A stretch of DNA of 64,000 bases from an uncultured Bacilli bacterium (GCA_934168325.1 CAKPNG010000003.1:1-64000); one strand, 5' to 3'. Numbered from the stretch's first letter, positions 45,083 through 55,041 are shown. Translations and numbers: made by a program. The notes: generated from the letters alone by a model not told the origin.

Positions 45083-46822
45083 ATGCATAAAAAAATTACT
45101 TTATTATTTTTAATGTCATTAATGACTTTAAGTTTAGTTAGTTGTGGTAATAATAAAACTGCAACTTATCCTAATTTTCCTAATACTCCAGGCGATAAAG
45201 ATTCTTGGGAATATCTTAAAGATGAAAATGGAAAAGTCGAAAGTTGGGATTTAGAATGGTATGTTAATGATTCTTCATTTTCTTGGAATACATATGGAAA
45301 TGATCGAGTTAGTGAGATAATTAAAGAAAAAACAGGTGTTAATATTAAATTTGTTTCTCCTGTTACTGATGATAATCAAAAATTATCTACTTTAATTAGT
45401 GGTAATAAATTACCTGATATGATAAGTGTTCAATCTTGGTATAGTCAATGTTCTCAACTTGCTAATCAAGGATATTTATATTCTTTAGATGGTTTAATTG
45501 AAAGATGGGCTCCTTCTTTTAAAAATAAGATCCAAGAAGATATGTGGAATTATTTTAAAGAAGGTGATGGTAATACTTATGGTGTACCTAATTTTGCTTA
45601 TTCTACTAAATATATAAGTGATGATGAAAAATTAGAACCTAATGGATGTTTAATGGTTAGAGAAGATTGGTATAAAGAAGCTTATCTAGCAGGTTATGAT
45701 ATGACAACTACTAAATCTTTTATTCAAGGTTGTAAATATATTAAAAATAAATATGAAGAAGCTATTCCTTTCCAATTAGATGCTTTTACTGGTGAAGGAA
45801 ATGACTCAATTGATTGGCTAGCTCAATATTTTTGTTCATCTTATGAAGATAAAGATGGTAATTATTTAGATATTAGATTAACTGATCGATATAAAGAAAT
45901 GCTTGGTTTTTTAAATGAATGTAATAAAGAAGAAATTATTAGACCAAGTAATTATTCTGATAAAGCTGCTCAAATTAGAACTAATATATCTAGAGGTAAT
46001 TGTTTTGTAACTGCTGTTACTCCTCAAGATTATCAAGCTGCATTTTTAAATGCTTATGCTGATAATAAAACATATGTTCCTTTAATATTAAAAAATAAAG
46101 ATAATGAAGCTCCTATTTTACAAGATATTTCTGGTAATGGTTATTTATTAACAATGATTACTAGAAATTGTAAAAGACCTGATAAAGCTATTAAATTATT
46201 AGAATTTTTATATAGTGAAGAAGGTCAAAGATTAGTTGCTTTTGGTGTTGAAGGTGAATCTTATACTTGGAATGATACTCATACTGAAATTAGTTGGACT
46301 GATCGATATATTAGTGGTGTTAATGGTAATAAAGAAGATCAAGCTTGGATCAATAGTTTAGGTTTATATAACATGACTTTAGTTATGAATTTAGCTTATA
46401 TTAATAAGCTTAAACCATTAAATGGTCGTAAAGATAAAGATATTTATATTGATAATATGAAAAGACCTTTAACTCCTTATTCATATAATTTTAAACCAAC
46501 TTTCTTAAAGCATGATACCGGTGATAAATCTTATTTTAATGTAACAACAACCGCTAATAAGATTAAAACTAAATGGGCTGAAGCTTTAATTAAGATTATT
46601 AGAGCAGAAAATTACGAAACAGAATATGATAGTGCTATTAATTATGCTAAAAGACAAGGTTTAGAAAAAGTTATTACATTTTATAAACAAAGTTATACAA
46701 ATACTAAAAAAATATTAGGCGTTACTTATGGATATCCTAAAAATAATCCATCTTATAAAGAACCTACTTTTGTAACTAGTAATGGAGATTTTTCTTATTG
46801 GAGAGGAGCAACACATGAATAA
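45083..46822 (+). CDS. Extracellular binding lipoprotein (LplA/YtcQ-type)
   Basis: A 579-residue binding protein anchored by lipobox LVSC (Cys21). The segment DRVSEIIKEKTGVNIKF and the NKLPDMISVQSW block are typical of the large LplA-type group that binds complex oligosaccharides. A later part has LLTMITRNCKRPDKAIKLLEFLYSEEGQ, the usual closing segment. AGGAGG precedes the ATG. It delivers ligand to the two permeases encoded just before it. The large size argues for an oligosaccharide rather than a free nucleoside. Confidence 0.9.
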   Translation: MHKKITLLFLMSLMTLSLVSCGNNKTATYPNFPNTPGDKDSWEYLKDENGKVESWDLEWYVNDSSFSWNTYGNDRVSEIIKEKTGVNIKFVSPVTDDNQKLSTLISGNKLPDMISVQSWYSQCSQLANQGYLYSLDGLIERWAPSFKNKIQEDMWNYFKEGDGNTYGVPNFAYSTKYISDDEKLEPNGCLMVREDWYKEAYLAGYDMTTTKSFIQGCKYIKNKYEEAIPFQLDAFTGEGNDSIDWLAQYFCSSYEDKDGNYLDIRLTDRYKEMLGFLNECNKEEIIRPSNYSDKAAQIRTNISRGNCFVTAVTPQDYQAAFLNAYADNKTYVPLILKNKDNEAPILQDISGNGYLLTMITRNCKRPDKAIKLLEFLYSEEGQRLVAFGVEGESYTWNDTHTEISWTDRYISGVNGNKEDQAWINSLGLYNMTLVMNLAYINKLKPLNGRKDKDIYIDNMKRPLTPYSYNFKPTFLKHDTGDKSYFNVTTTANKIKTKWAEALIKIIRAENYETEYDSAINYAKRQGLEKVITFYKQSYTNTKKILGVTYGYPKNNPSYKEPTFVTSNGDFSYWRGATHE

Positions 46823-47735
46823 TACATTAAAAAAAGTAATCTTAGATACTGATATTGGTGATGATATTGATGATTCTTTTGCTTTATTACTTTTATTAGA
46901 AAGTCATAAATTTGATTGTTTAGGTGTTACTACTGTTTTTAGAAATTCAATAAAAAGAGCAAAGATGGCTAAATGTCTTATTGCTTCTTTAGGATATGAT
47001 ATTAAAGTTTATCCAGGTATAGATAATCCTATTAAACAAGATATTAATCATTTAATTTCTAAAGAAATAAAAGCAAAAGAAGTAGTTGATGAAGATGGTA
47101 AATATTTATTCCCTCAATGGGATGAGAAAATGAAAGATTATCGAATAGAAAGCACTAATGCAGTTGATTTTATTATTGAATCTATTCATAAATATCCTAA
47201 TGAAGTAACTTTAATTCCGATTGGTCCAATGACTAATATTGCTTTAGCCATTAAAAAAGATCCTTCTATAATTCCTTTAATTAAAGAAATTAGATTTATG
47301 GGAGCAGGGCTTGATTTTAATTTTGTAGAATGGAATATATTTTGTGATCCTGAAGCAGCAAGTATTGTTATTAATAGTGGTGTTAAAAAAATAGTTGGTA
47401 TTACTTTAAATACTACTAGTTTAACTACTTTAACTGATAAAGAAGTTCATGATTTAAAAAATAATAAATCAAATGCAATTAAACTTGTTTATGAAGCGAT
47501 GATGAAATGGTTTAGCCACTATCAATTTGCTAATCCTGTAATGCATGATCCTTTAACAGTAGCAAGTTTAATTGATGAAGATATAGTGACATTAAAAAAG
47601 GCTAAATTAGATGTAGATTTATCTAGAGATGGTTATACATTTATAAATGATAATAAATCTAGTGAAATTTATATTTCTACATCTTTGAATAAAGAGAAGT
47701 TCTTTAGTTTATTTAAAGAAATTCTTGATATTTAA
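46815..47735 (+). CDS. Nucleoside hydrolase (inosine-uridine-preferring family)
   Basis: A 306-residue cytosolic enzyme that cleaves the N-glycosidic bond of ribonucleosides, releasing ribose and base. The calcium-binding DTDIGDDIDD motif (about 10-19), the IPIGPMTNIA block, EWNIFCDPEAA and the late MHDPLTV His-Asp are present. The length is standard. ATG 46815 is chosen because GAGAGGAG precedes it and it overlaps the binding-protein stop; an in-frame ATG at 46782 has no such signal. Presence in a sugar-importer operon together with a ribokinase-like gene suggests use on imported ribosides. Confidence 0.9.
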   Translation: MNNTLKKVILDTDIGDDIDDSFALLLLLESHKFDCLGVTTVFRNSIKRAKMAKCLIASLGYDIKVYPGIDNPIKQDINHLISKEIKAKEVVDEDGKYLFPQWDEKMKDYRIESTNAVDFIIESIHKYPNEVTLIPIGPMTNIALAIKKDPSIIPLIKEIRFMGAGLDFNFVEWNIFCDPEAASIVINSGVKKIVGITLNTTSLTTLTDKEVHDLKNNKSNAIKLVYEAMMKWFSHYQFANPVMHDPLTVASLIDEDIVTLKKAKLDVDLSRDGYTFINDNKSSEIYISTSLNKEKFFSLFKEILDI

Positions 47736-47759
47736 TGCAAATTAGAAAGGAGTGATAAT

Positions 47760-50294
47760 ATGACTAAAATTGCATTAGGTTTATCATTTGCAAGTACTGT
47801 TGCAATGATTGTAGCACCATTTAGTACTAAAAAATTAAAAACTGAAACTAGTCTTGATGGTGATTTATATGGAGCAGCTCACATTAAATGTAGTAAAAAA
47901 AGAGATGCTGATAGTGGTAATGTCTTTGAAATTAATGCTGAACGTAATGGAAATTCTAATTTTTCAGGGGATGGGATCTATTTAAGAATAAGAAATTATA
48001 CAAGTACAGATACACCTATTACTTTTAAGATTAATTCAACTAATGGTGTTATAATTGCGCCTACTACTAACGTTAAACAAACTTATTATACAGCTGATGG
48101 AGTGGAAACTGATGGTATTGCTCCTCGTGGTTGGGGAAATTACATGATGCTACCTGCTAATTTTGATGGTTTTATTTATATGAATTACACCACTCAAATG
48201 TCTAAAATTGCAGGGGAAGGTAATTTTACAAGTAATTCTATTTGGAGAATATATGTTGAATATAGCGGATTTTATGATCATTATGCAGATTTTGCTATAG
48301 GTGATATATTTACAAATACTAAAAGTATTTTAGATACTTCAGAATTATCTACTGAAGAATTTAATAAAACATTTATTAATCAATGCCCTGATTATCAAAG
48401 TGTTACTCAATTAGAAAGAGCAGATTCTTTTGTACCTGATGGTGATTTTAAAGGTGGAATTAATTATAAATTAGGAAGTTATGGCGGATTTATGGTTAAA
48501 TTCGATTCATTTGATTTTACTGATGGAGTTTATATTCGTATTAAAAATAATTTAGATAAGATTACTTGGCTCATGATTCATGCTGCTAGTGATGTATTTG
48601 CTAATAGATCAATTATTAAAGCAGGTGGAGAAGTATCTTATTACGATAATACTGGTAAATTTAGTAAGAAAGTAACTGCTAATGAATGGAAATATTTTGA
48701 ATTACCTGCTAATTTTGATGGTTATTTAAGTTTTAATAAAGATGCTTTAGAAGGTGATACTGGTTGGGCTGGATCAAATTATAATATTAAAACTACTAAT
48801 GCAATTTATTTTGAAGCTGATGGTATCGATATTAATGTTGGTGACATATTCTCTAAAGTTAATAAAGCATATGATGGTAGTGAAATATATGCTAGTGTTG
48901 CTTTAAGTAATCATTTTGAAACTTGGAGTGGTGGAACTGGTACTATTTTAGAAGGCAGTAAAGAATTACCTATCGTTTTATTTGATTATACTAAGATTAA
49001 TTTAAGTGGCGATGTTGAAAATGGTGTTAATATTACTAGTAATAAAAATAGTGATAGTAGTGTATTTTCTACTGCAACTGCTAGATTTAAAGAAAATATT
49101 AATTTAAGTGAAGGTGAAGCAATATCTATTAGTTTTGAAGGTGCTGGAAATTATGCTTTCCAATTAGAATTTGTTGATGCTAACGATAATATTTTAAATA
49201 TGCCAAGTGCTTCTAATAGTACTAGAAATCCAATTTATTTTATTAGTAATGGTGTAGCTACTCCAATGAATCATACTACTGGAGATCCTAATACTATTCA
49301 CACAATCGAAGGAAAAGGAAATATTGTTATTGAAAAGAGTTTCTTAAATCAAAAAGCTGGTGAAAGTTTTGATTGGAGTAAAGTTAAAGGATTTAATGTT
49401 ATTTGTCATACTTTCTACGATTCTGGATTAAATATTTCTTTTGGTGATATAGGTGTTATTTCTCAAACTGATTTAAAACAAACTCTTGTTTATAGAGTTA
49501 GTGAAGTAGAATATGATGGAGTTTATAGTGCTTTAGATGCATTTATGAATGTTAATAAAGTTTATACTTCTATTCCATCTAGTTGGATTGGTGATGTTAA
49601 AATTATTGATTCATTAAATTATAAAGATGATAAGACTTTAAAACAAAATGTTACTTATGATATAGGTGATAATGCTTGTAGTTATAATAAAGAAAAAGAC
49701 GGTATGTTTGTTCATATTGGACCTTTTGAATCCGGACATACTTATGGTAATTATATGTGTTTAGGTATGTTTGATAAAAATGTAACTAGTGACCGTAAAA
49801 TTGCTTATAGAACGAACGAAGAAAATAAAGAATATGCTAAAGGTATTACTTTCTATTGTGAAAATAGATCAGTTAAAGAAATTGGTTTAACTTTACAATT
49901 TGATGAATTAATTCCTGGTAAAACTACTACTGAAAGATGGTGTATTACTGGATATCCTGCAATGTATTTAGCTTATGACGTTGAAAAAGATATTGATTAC
50001 ATGATGTATTCAAAATCTGATCAAGTTCAAATTCCTGTCGGATTTAAAGGATATATTAGAGTTCCATTTACATCTTACACTGTTCCTGATTGGAATAAAG
50101 GTATGGATGGAGTCGATGCTATTTTAAATTTAGATAATTTTTCAGGTAATTTCTTCTTAACTAGTGATAATACTAGATATGAAGATTTAGAATATTTTAT
50201 TAAGAATGTTGGCTTATATTTTAATGATACATATAAAACTACTTTCTTATCAAAAGAAAATACTATTAAAACTAATATGGGGTTAAAAGACTAA
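47760..50294 (+). CDS. Large secreted protein with repeated beta-sandwich modules
   Basis: An 844-residue protein with a probable N-terminal signal peptide and no lipobox or C-terminal anchor. I do not recognise the family. At least three modules recur, each with a strand pattern like MMLPANFDGFIYMNY, FELPANFDGYLSFN and IPVGFKGYIRVPF, followed by a segment ending in a GD(I/V)-type turn or ..IGLYFN. This looks like carbohydrate-binding beta-sandwiches in tandem. No catalytic residues stand out. AAAGGAG precedes the ATG. The gene lies between the nucleoside hydrolase and two propeller lipoproteins, so surface glycan binding is likely. Confidence 0.65.
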   Translation: MTKIALGLSFASTVAMIVAPFSTKKLKTETSLDGDLYGAAHIKCSKKRDADSGNVFEINAERNGNSNFSGDGIYLRIRNYTSTDTPITFKINSTNGVIIAPTTNVKQTYYTADGVETDGIAPRGWGNYMMLPANFDGFIYMNYTTQMSKIAGEGNFTSNSIWRIYVEYSGFYDHYADFAIGDIFTNTKSILDTSELSTEEFNKTFINQCPDYQSVTQLERADSFVPDGDFKGGINYKLGSYGGFMVKFDSFDFTDGVYIRIKNNLDKITWLMIHAASDVFANRSIIKAGGEVSYYDNTGKFSKKVTANEWKYFELPANFDGYLSFNKDALEGDTGWAGSNYNIKTTNAIYFEADGIDINVGDIFSKVNKAYDGSEIYASVALSNHFETWSGGTGTILEGSKELPIVLFDYTKINLSGDVENGVNITSNKNSDSSVFSTATARFKENINLSEGEAISISFEGAGNYAFQLEFVDANDNILNMPSASNSTRNPIYFISNGVATPMNHTTGDPNTIHTIEGKGNIVIEKSFLNQKAGESFDWSKVKGFNVICHTFYDSGLNISFGDIGVISQTDLKQTLVYRVSEVEYDGVYSALDAFMNVNKVYTSIPSSWIGDVKIIDSLNYKDDKTLKQNVTYDIGDNACSYNKEKDGMFVHIGPFESGHTYGNYMCLGMFDKNVTSDRKIAYRTNEENKEYAKGITFYCENRSVKEIGLTLQFDELIPGKTTTERWCITGYPAMYLAYDVEKDIDYMMYSKSDQVQIPVGFKGYIRVPFTSYTVPDWNKGMDGVDAILNLDNFSGNFFLTSDNTRYEDLEYFIKNVGLYFNDTYKTTFLSKENTIKTNMGLKD

Positions 50295-50295
50295 T

Positions 50296-51399
50296 ATGAA
50301 AACAAATCGAGTTATATTTTATTTCTTATCGACATTACTTTTGGTTAGTTGTGGTAATAAAGTTAAAACACCTATTTATGAATTAGGTGATAAAAAAGAT
50401 GTGATGGGTAGTGGATTATTATTTAGTGAAACTATTGGATTTAATACTAAAGATGCTACTATTTTTGAAGAAAATGATGAAAGATTTATTATTTATGATG
50501 CTAATGAAGTAAGTAAAGGTAATCAAGTATTTGCTATTAGAAAAGGTGTTAAAGAAAATAATAAATGGGTTTATAAAGAAAAAAATATTATATTTAAAGG
50601 TAATGAAGAAGGCTGGGATAAATATATTTATCAGCCTAGTATCATTAAAGGTAAATTTAATTATAACAATGAAGAATATAAATATTTATTAGCTTATCAA
50701 GGTAATAATAGTAATGATAATTACAATAATCATATTGGTTTAGCTGTTACTAATGATTTATTTTCTAATTTTATTAGAGTAGGTAATACTCCTATATTAA
50801 CTAATCCTACTATATATAGTGGTAGTTTTGGATTTGGTAGTCCTAGTTTAACTTCTATTAATAAAGAAGGTAAAGTAATGTTATCTTATTCTTTTGGTGA
50901 AACTAATTTATCAGGTACTAGAGTAATGGAATTAGATCTTTCTAATCTTAATAAAATTAATAGTGAAGTAGGTTATACAGAACTTAATGCTAGTGGATTA
51001 AAATTAAGAGAAGATGGAATTATATCTAATGCGACATTTATTTTTAATGATGATTATAGTAAAGCTTATTTAGTTAATGATGGAATGCCAAGTAGTAATG
51101 CTCCTGGTCAAGCTAATGCTATTGAAGTAGCTAGTGCTAATAGTTCAATTATTTATGATATTAATACTAAATGGAATTCTATTAAAAATATTATGGGTAG
51201 TGATACGATGATTAAAGAAGATGAAACTTCTTTAGGATGGGATGAAATTTATAGTGGAACTATCGTTACTAATGAATATGGTTTAGTTAATAAAGATAGT
51301 AAGAAATTAGAAGTTATTTATTCTACTTATCAAGAAGGTATAGAAGATTCTAAATTCACTGCTCAATTATGTTCTTTTGAGGTTAATTTAAGTGAATAA
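50296..51399 (+). CDS. Beta-propeller lipoprotein, GH43-like, copy 1
   Basis: A 367-residue surface lipoprotein with lipobox LVSC (Cys19). The repeated strand blocks and the segment IYQPSIIKGKFNYNNEEYKYLLAYQGN, then FGSPSL, resemble five-bladed propeller glycosidases of the GH43/GH32/GH117 type. It is a clear relative of the next gene. The catalytic acids cannot be assigned with confidence: the usual DPS/DPxV Asp is replaced by Gln (QPS). It may therefore bind rather than cleave. The TAATATG junction behind the large repeat protein suggests coupled translation. Confidence 0.65.
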   Translation: MKTNRVIFYFLSTLLLVSCGNKVKTPIYELGDKKDVMGSGLLFSETIGFNTKDATIFEENDERFIIYDANEVSKGNQVFAIRKGVKENNKWVYKEKNIIFKGNEEGWDKYIYQPSIIKGKFNYNNEEYKYLLAYQGNNSNDNYNNHIGLAVTNDLFSNFIRVGNTPILTNPTIYSGSFGFGSPSLTSINKEGKVMLSYSFGETNLSGTRVMELDLSNLNKINSEVGYTELNASGLKLREDGIISNATFIFNDDYSKAYLVNDGMPSSNAPGQANAIEVASANSSIIYDINTKWNSIKNIMGSDTMIKEDETSLGWDEIYSGTIVTNEYGLVNKDSKKLEVIYSTYQEGIEDSKFTAQLCSFEVNLSE

Positions 51400-52591
51400 G
51401 AAATATTTAATATTAAGTAGTATATTATTTATGCTTACTGGTTGTAATAAAGTAGATAATCAAGATAATATTATTCCTACTAAAAAGGAAGATTTTATTC
51501 CTGAAGTAGGGGAAGTTAGATTATTATTTGAACATGGGACAATTGGGGAAGATAAATATTATGATTATTGTCCATCAATATTTATCGAAAATAATGAATC
51601 TCATGTTTATTATTGTACTAATAAAGATGAAGGTAATGTAACTGACTATGTTGGTTATAAAAATGGGAAAATAATTAATGATAAAGTAGTTTATCCTAGT
51701 GAAATGAATTATGTTTTAAGTCATGGGGAACATGGATCTTGGGATTCTAGACATGCTTGTGATCCTAGTGTTATTAAAGGTGAATTTAAATTTCATAATG
51801 AAACTTATAATTATTTAATGGCTTATTTAGGATGTGTTCCTAGTGACTGTACACTTAATGAAACTGGTATTGCAGTTAGTAAAACTCCTAGTGGTCCTTG
51901 GATAAAATGTGATTTTAAAAGTGATGGAGTAACTAAAATTAATCCCCTTGTTAAATATAGTGAATTTGATTGTAATGACTCTAGCTGGGGAACAGGTCAA
52001 CCTTCTTTAGTATCGGTTGATAAAAAAGGAAGAGTATTATTATTTACTACTATTGGAGCAAAAAATGGTACTTTTACTAATTTAAGAGAATATGATTTTT
52101 CTGATATTGATAATTATAAATTAATTAGAGAAAGAAAAGCGATTAATACAACAGGTATTAGAGGTACTGGAAGTAATGCTAATATGATTAATAATGCTGA
52201 TTTTGCTTATGATGAAGTTAAAAATAGAATCATAGTTAGTAAGCCTCGTCAATATTTTGGAACTGATGGTAAAGCACCTAATTTTATTGCTGATACGATT
52301 GATGTTTATTATATTGATAATGATGGAAGTAGTGTTGGTGATGTATTCTTTAAAGGAAATAATACGACTGCATCGTGGAAATTAATAGGTAGTATTAATC
52401 AAGAATTAACTGGATTTTTAAGAAATCATAATACTGGATTAATTACTGATGAATTTGCTAGAATTATTCAAGATAAGAATTTAGGTGTAGCTTTTACTAG
52501 AAGTGATGAATCAGCGGGTAGTAGTGATTGGGGTCATTTATCTACTTATAGAATTTATGCTACTGGTATGAAATTACCTAGTGATTATTAA
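51392..52591 (+). CDS. Beta-propeller lipoprotein, GH43-like, copy 2
   Basis: A 399-residue surface lipoprotein with lipobox LTGC (Cys18). It shares with copy 1 the block DPSVIKGEFKFHNETYNYLMAYLG and TGQPSLVSVDKKGRVLL, but keeps the Asp in DPS, so this copy is the better candidate for an active furanosidase. The start is GTG (51392) after GAGG, overlapping the end of copy 1 by 8 bases. A furanosidase acting on arabino-, fructo- or ribofuranosides would fit the ribose-handling genes in the operon; that is inference. Confidence 0.68.
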   Translation: MNKKYLILSSILFMLTGCNKVDNQDNIIPTKKEDFIPEVGEVRLLFEHGTIGEDKYYDYCPSIFIENNESHVYYCTNKDEGNVTDYVGYKNGKIINDKVVYPSEMNYVLSHGEHGSWDSRHACDPSVIKGEFKFHNETYNYLMAYLGCVPSDCTLNETGIAVSKTPSGPWIKCDFKSDGVTKINPLVKYSEFDCNDSSWGTGQPSLVSVDKKGRVLLFTTIGAKNGTFTNLREYDFSDIDNYKLIRERKAINTTGIRGTGSNANMINNADFAYDEVKNRIIVSKPRQYFGTDGKAPNFIADTIDVYYIDNDGSSVGDVFFKGNNTTASWKLIGSINQELTGFLRNHNTGLITDEFARIIQDKNLGVAFTRSDESAGSSDWGHLSTYRIYATGMKLPSDY

Positions 52592-52601
52592 TTAAATTTA
52601 T

Positions 52602-53309
52602 ATGGGTAAAAAGACACTAGAAGGGAAATTAAATAGTCCTTTATATAGATATTCTAAGCTTGCTTTTGATTTATTAATGCTTAATATAATCTTTATTTTA
52701 GTAAGTGTATTATCTTTATTTAGTTTATTTTTTCCTGGTTTAGTGTCTTTACATACCATTATGAATAATATAATTAATAATAAAGATGATGAAAATGTTT
52801 ATAAAACTTTCTTTTTAGAGATTAAACGTCAATGGAGTTTTTCTTGGAGAATTGAAGTTTTAGGAATAATCATCTTATTAATTATTGGTGTTATTATTTA
52901 TTTTGATTTTGTTGTAATAGTTAATACTAAAGTTAGTTATATTGGTTATATTTCTTTATGTTTTATTATTCCAATATTTTTAGTATTACTTAGTATATTT
53001 ATTAATTTAATGTTATTTAATAATTATTATAAAGATGATACTTTCGTGATGATGATTCAAAAATCAGCGTTAATATCGCTTAAAAAGAAATTATTAACTT
53101 TTATTAATTTAATAATATTTATATGTTTTTTTGTAATTTTATTTTTTATACCTTATATTGCTCCTTTTATTTCGTTTAGTTTATATATTTATATTATTGA
53201 AGCTATTAATCAAAAAGCGTTTATAGAAATATCTAATAACGAAAAAGAAAGAGCATTGATGGTTGAGAATTTATTTTTACCGATGGTTATTGAGGAGAAA
53301 GATAAATGA
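52602..53309 (+). CDS. DUF624 (YesL-like) membrane protein
   Basis: A 235-residue membrane protein with five or six helices. The opening SPLYRYSKLAFDLLMLNIIFILVSVLSLF followed by PGLVSLHTIMNNI is characteristic of DUF624/YesL, small proteins encoded beside Lpl-type sugar importers in Firmicutes. Their function is unknown. It follows the propeller gene by 10 bases and overlaps the kinase gene by ATGA. Confidence 0.8.
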   Translation: MGKKTLEGKLNSPLYRYSKLAFDLLMLNIIFILVSVLSLFSLFFPGLVSLHTIMNNIINNKDDENVYKTFFLEIKRQWSFSWRIEVLGIIILLIIGVIIYFDFVVIVNTKVSYIGYISLCFIIPIFLVLLSIFINLMLFNNYYKDDTFVMMIQKSALISLKKKLLTFINLIIFICFFVILFFIPYIAPFISFSLYIYIIEAINQKAFIEISNNEKERALMVENLFLPMVIEEKDK

Positions 53310-54190
53310 AGAAGTGTTTAGTAGTTGGTAGTTTAAATATGGATTATACTGTTTATTTAAATAGTGATTTCCCTATTAATGGTGAGACTTGTTTTGGAAG
53401 AAATAGATTTATTCAACCTGGGGGAAAAGGTGAAAATCAAGCAGTAGCTTTAGCTAAATCTAAAATGTGTGATGTGACAATGATTGGTGCTATTGGTAAT
53501 GATAGTGATGGAACTATTATTAAAGATACTTTAATTAAATATGGTGTTAAACCAGTTCTTAAAGTATGTGAAGATAGCGAAACTGGTAATGCGACAATTG
53601 TTATTGATAAAAATAGTGAGAATAAGATCATTATTATTGAAGGAAGTAATGGTAAATTAACTAGTAAAGATATTGAATTAAAGTTATTTGATGAAATGGA
53701 TTATTTAATAATTCAAAATGAAATTAGTGAAGAAGTTAATGAATTTTGTATTAAAGAAGCTAAAGCTAGAAATAAAATAGTTATTTATAATCCTGCTCCT
53801 TATAGAGCTATTAAGGAAGAGTTATATAGTTATATTGATTATTTTATTCCTAATGAAATTGAACTTAAAATGTATACTAATCTTGATGATATTAATGAAT
53901 CTATCGATTATTTATTATCTAAAGGAATTAAAAATGTATTAGTTACTTTAGGTACTCAAGGTAGTTTATTTAAGTCTATTGATCAAGAAATAAAAGTAGG
54001 ATGTTATAAAGTTAATGCTATTGATACAGTCGCTGCTGGAGATACTTATGTTGGATATTTTACTAGTTCATTAGCTAGTGGATATTCTATTAAAGAATCT
54101 ATGGATATAGCTAGTAAAGCTAGTTCAATTACAGTAAGTAGAAAAGGAAGTGTAATATCTATTCCTTATAAAGAAGAAGTTTTTAAATAA
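53306..54190 (+). CDS. PfkB family sugar kinase, ribokinase-like
   Basis: A 294-residue cytosolic kinase, probably forming ribose-5-phosphate. The N-terminal signature GGKGENQAVALA is that of ribokinases (usual GGKGANQAVAAA). The C-terminal PfkB motif is DTVAAGDTYVGYF with catalytic Asp in the AGD turn, where ribokinase has TGAGD. A ribose substrate fits the nucleoside hydrolase in the operon. Fructose or another furanose is the alternative. The start is in an ATGA overlap after GAGGAG. It closes the LacI-controlled operon. Confidence 0.85.
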   Translation: MKKCLVVGSLNMDYTVYLNSDFPINGETCFGRNRFIQPGGKGENQAVALAKSKMCDVTMIGAIGNDSDGTIIKDTLIKYGVKPVLKVCEDSETGNATIVIDKNSENKIIIIEGSNGKLTSKDIELKLFDEMDYLIIQNEISEEVNEFCIKEAKARNKIVIYNPAPYRAIKEELYSYIDYFIPNEIELKMYTNLDDINESIDYLLSKGIKNVLVTLGTQGSLFKSIDQEIKVGCYKVNAIDTVAAGDTYVGYFTSSLASGYSIKESMDIASKASSITVSRKGSVISIPYKEEVFK

Positions 54191-54220
54191 TTAATAATAT
54201 TTTTAATATATCTTTTTAAG

Positions 54221-54247
54221 TTTCTAGATTAATTAGAAATATTATTT
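54221..54247 (+). terminator. Weak terminator-like hairpin after the kinase gene
   Basis: TTTCTA (54221-54226) and TAGAAA (54234-54239) with a seven-base loop precede an AT-rich tract ending in TTTT. The stem is short and has little GC. Confidence 0.35.
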
Positions 54248-54251
54248 TATA

Positions 54252-54280
54252 TTGCAATAAAATATGAAACTACCTATACT
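54252..54280 (+). promoter_or_regulatory. Promoter of the hemolysin III gene
   Basis: TTGCAA (54252-54257) and TATACT (54275-54280) are spaced by exactly 17 bp, 32 bases before the ATG. Confidence 0.65.
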
Positions 54281-54312
54281 AGTATTATAAACTAGATAAA
54301 GGAGTATTCGAT

Positions 54313-55038
54313 ATGAGTTTAAAAGAAGTTGAACTTCCTAATTATAAGCTTAGACATGAATTATGGAATAGTATTACTCATGGTTTAGGTGCGTTATTTG
54401 GTATTTTTGTTTTAATATTTTCTTTAATTAAAATAGTTAATATAGGTTATGATATAACTTTACCTAGTAGTAATCCAAATAGTTATACATCTTATATTAT
54501 TAAGATTATATCGATTATTATTTATAGTGTTTCTTTAATGATTACCTATACAATTAGTTGTGTATATCATGCTTTAGCTAAAAATAATGGGAAGAAAGTA
54601 TTAAGAATTATAGATCATGATACTGTTTATTTATTAATTGCAGGATCTTATACTCCATTTTGTTTAGTAAGTTTAAGAGATGTTACTTTGTGGGGAGTTA
54701 TTCCTTATTCAGGGTATATTATATTTAGCATAGTATGGATATTAATAACTATAGGTATTGTATTTAATTCTATTAATATTAATAAATATAAAATAATTAG
54801 CTTTGTTATGTATATTGTAGCGGGGTGGATTATTATTTTAGAAGCTAAAGAATTATTAAATGCAATTGGTTTTAATGGGTTTATGTTTTTATTATTTGGT
54901 GGGATTAGTTATAGTTTAGGATCTATTTTATATGGGATAGCATCTAAAAAATCTATATGGTTTCATACTGTATTTCATATATTTGTTTTAGTAGGTACTA
55001 TCTTACAATTTATATCTATATATTTATATGTAATATAA
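54313..55038 (+). CDS. Hemolysin III / PAQR family membrane protein
   Basis: A 241-residue inner-membrane protein with seven predicted helices. The N-terminal ELWNSITHGLGALFG, the block YTISCVYHALAKN, RIIDHDTVYLLIAGSYTPF and the final WFHTVFHIFVLVGTILQF carry the conserved Ser, Asp and His residues of PAQR/HlyIII proteins, which bind a metal and may be lipid hydrolases. A loop insertion of about 15 polar residues follows the first helix. It has its own promoter and an AAGGAG ribosome site. The physiological role in bacteria is unclear. Confidence 0.9.
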   Translation: MSLKEVELPNYKLRHELWNSITHGLGALFGIFVLIFSLIKIVNIGYDITLPSSNPNSYTSYIIKIISIIIYSVSLMITYTISCVYHALAKNNGKKVLRIIDHDTVYLLIAGSYTPFCLVSLRDVTLWGVIPYSGYIIFSIVWILITIGIVFNSININKYKIISFVMYIVAGWIIILEAKELLNAIGFNGFMFLLFGGISYSLGSILYGIASKKSIWFHTVFHIFVLVGTILQFISIYLYVI

Positions 55039-55041
55039 ATA

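Noticed and set aside
53437..53631. Minus-strand open frame inside the PfkB kinase gene
   Set aside because: Antisense shadow without start signals.
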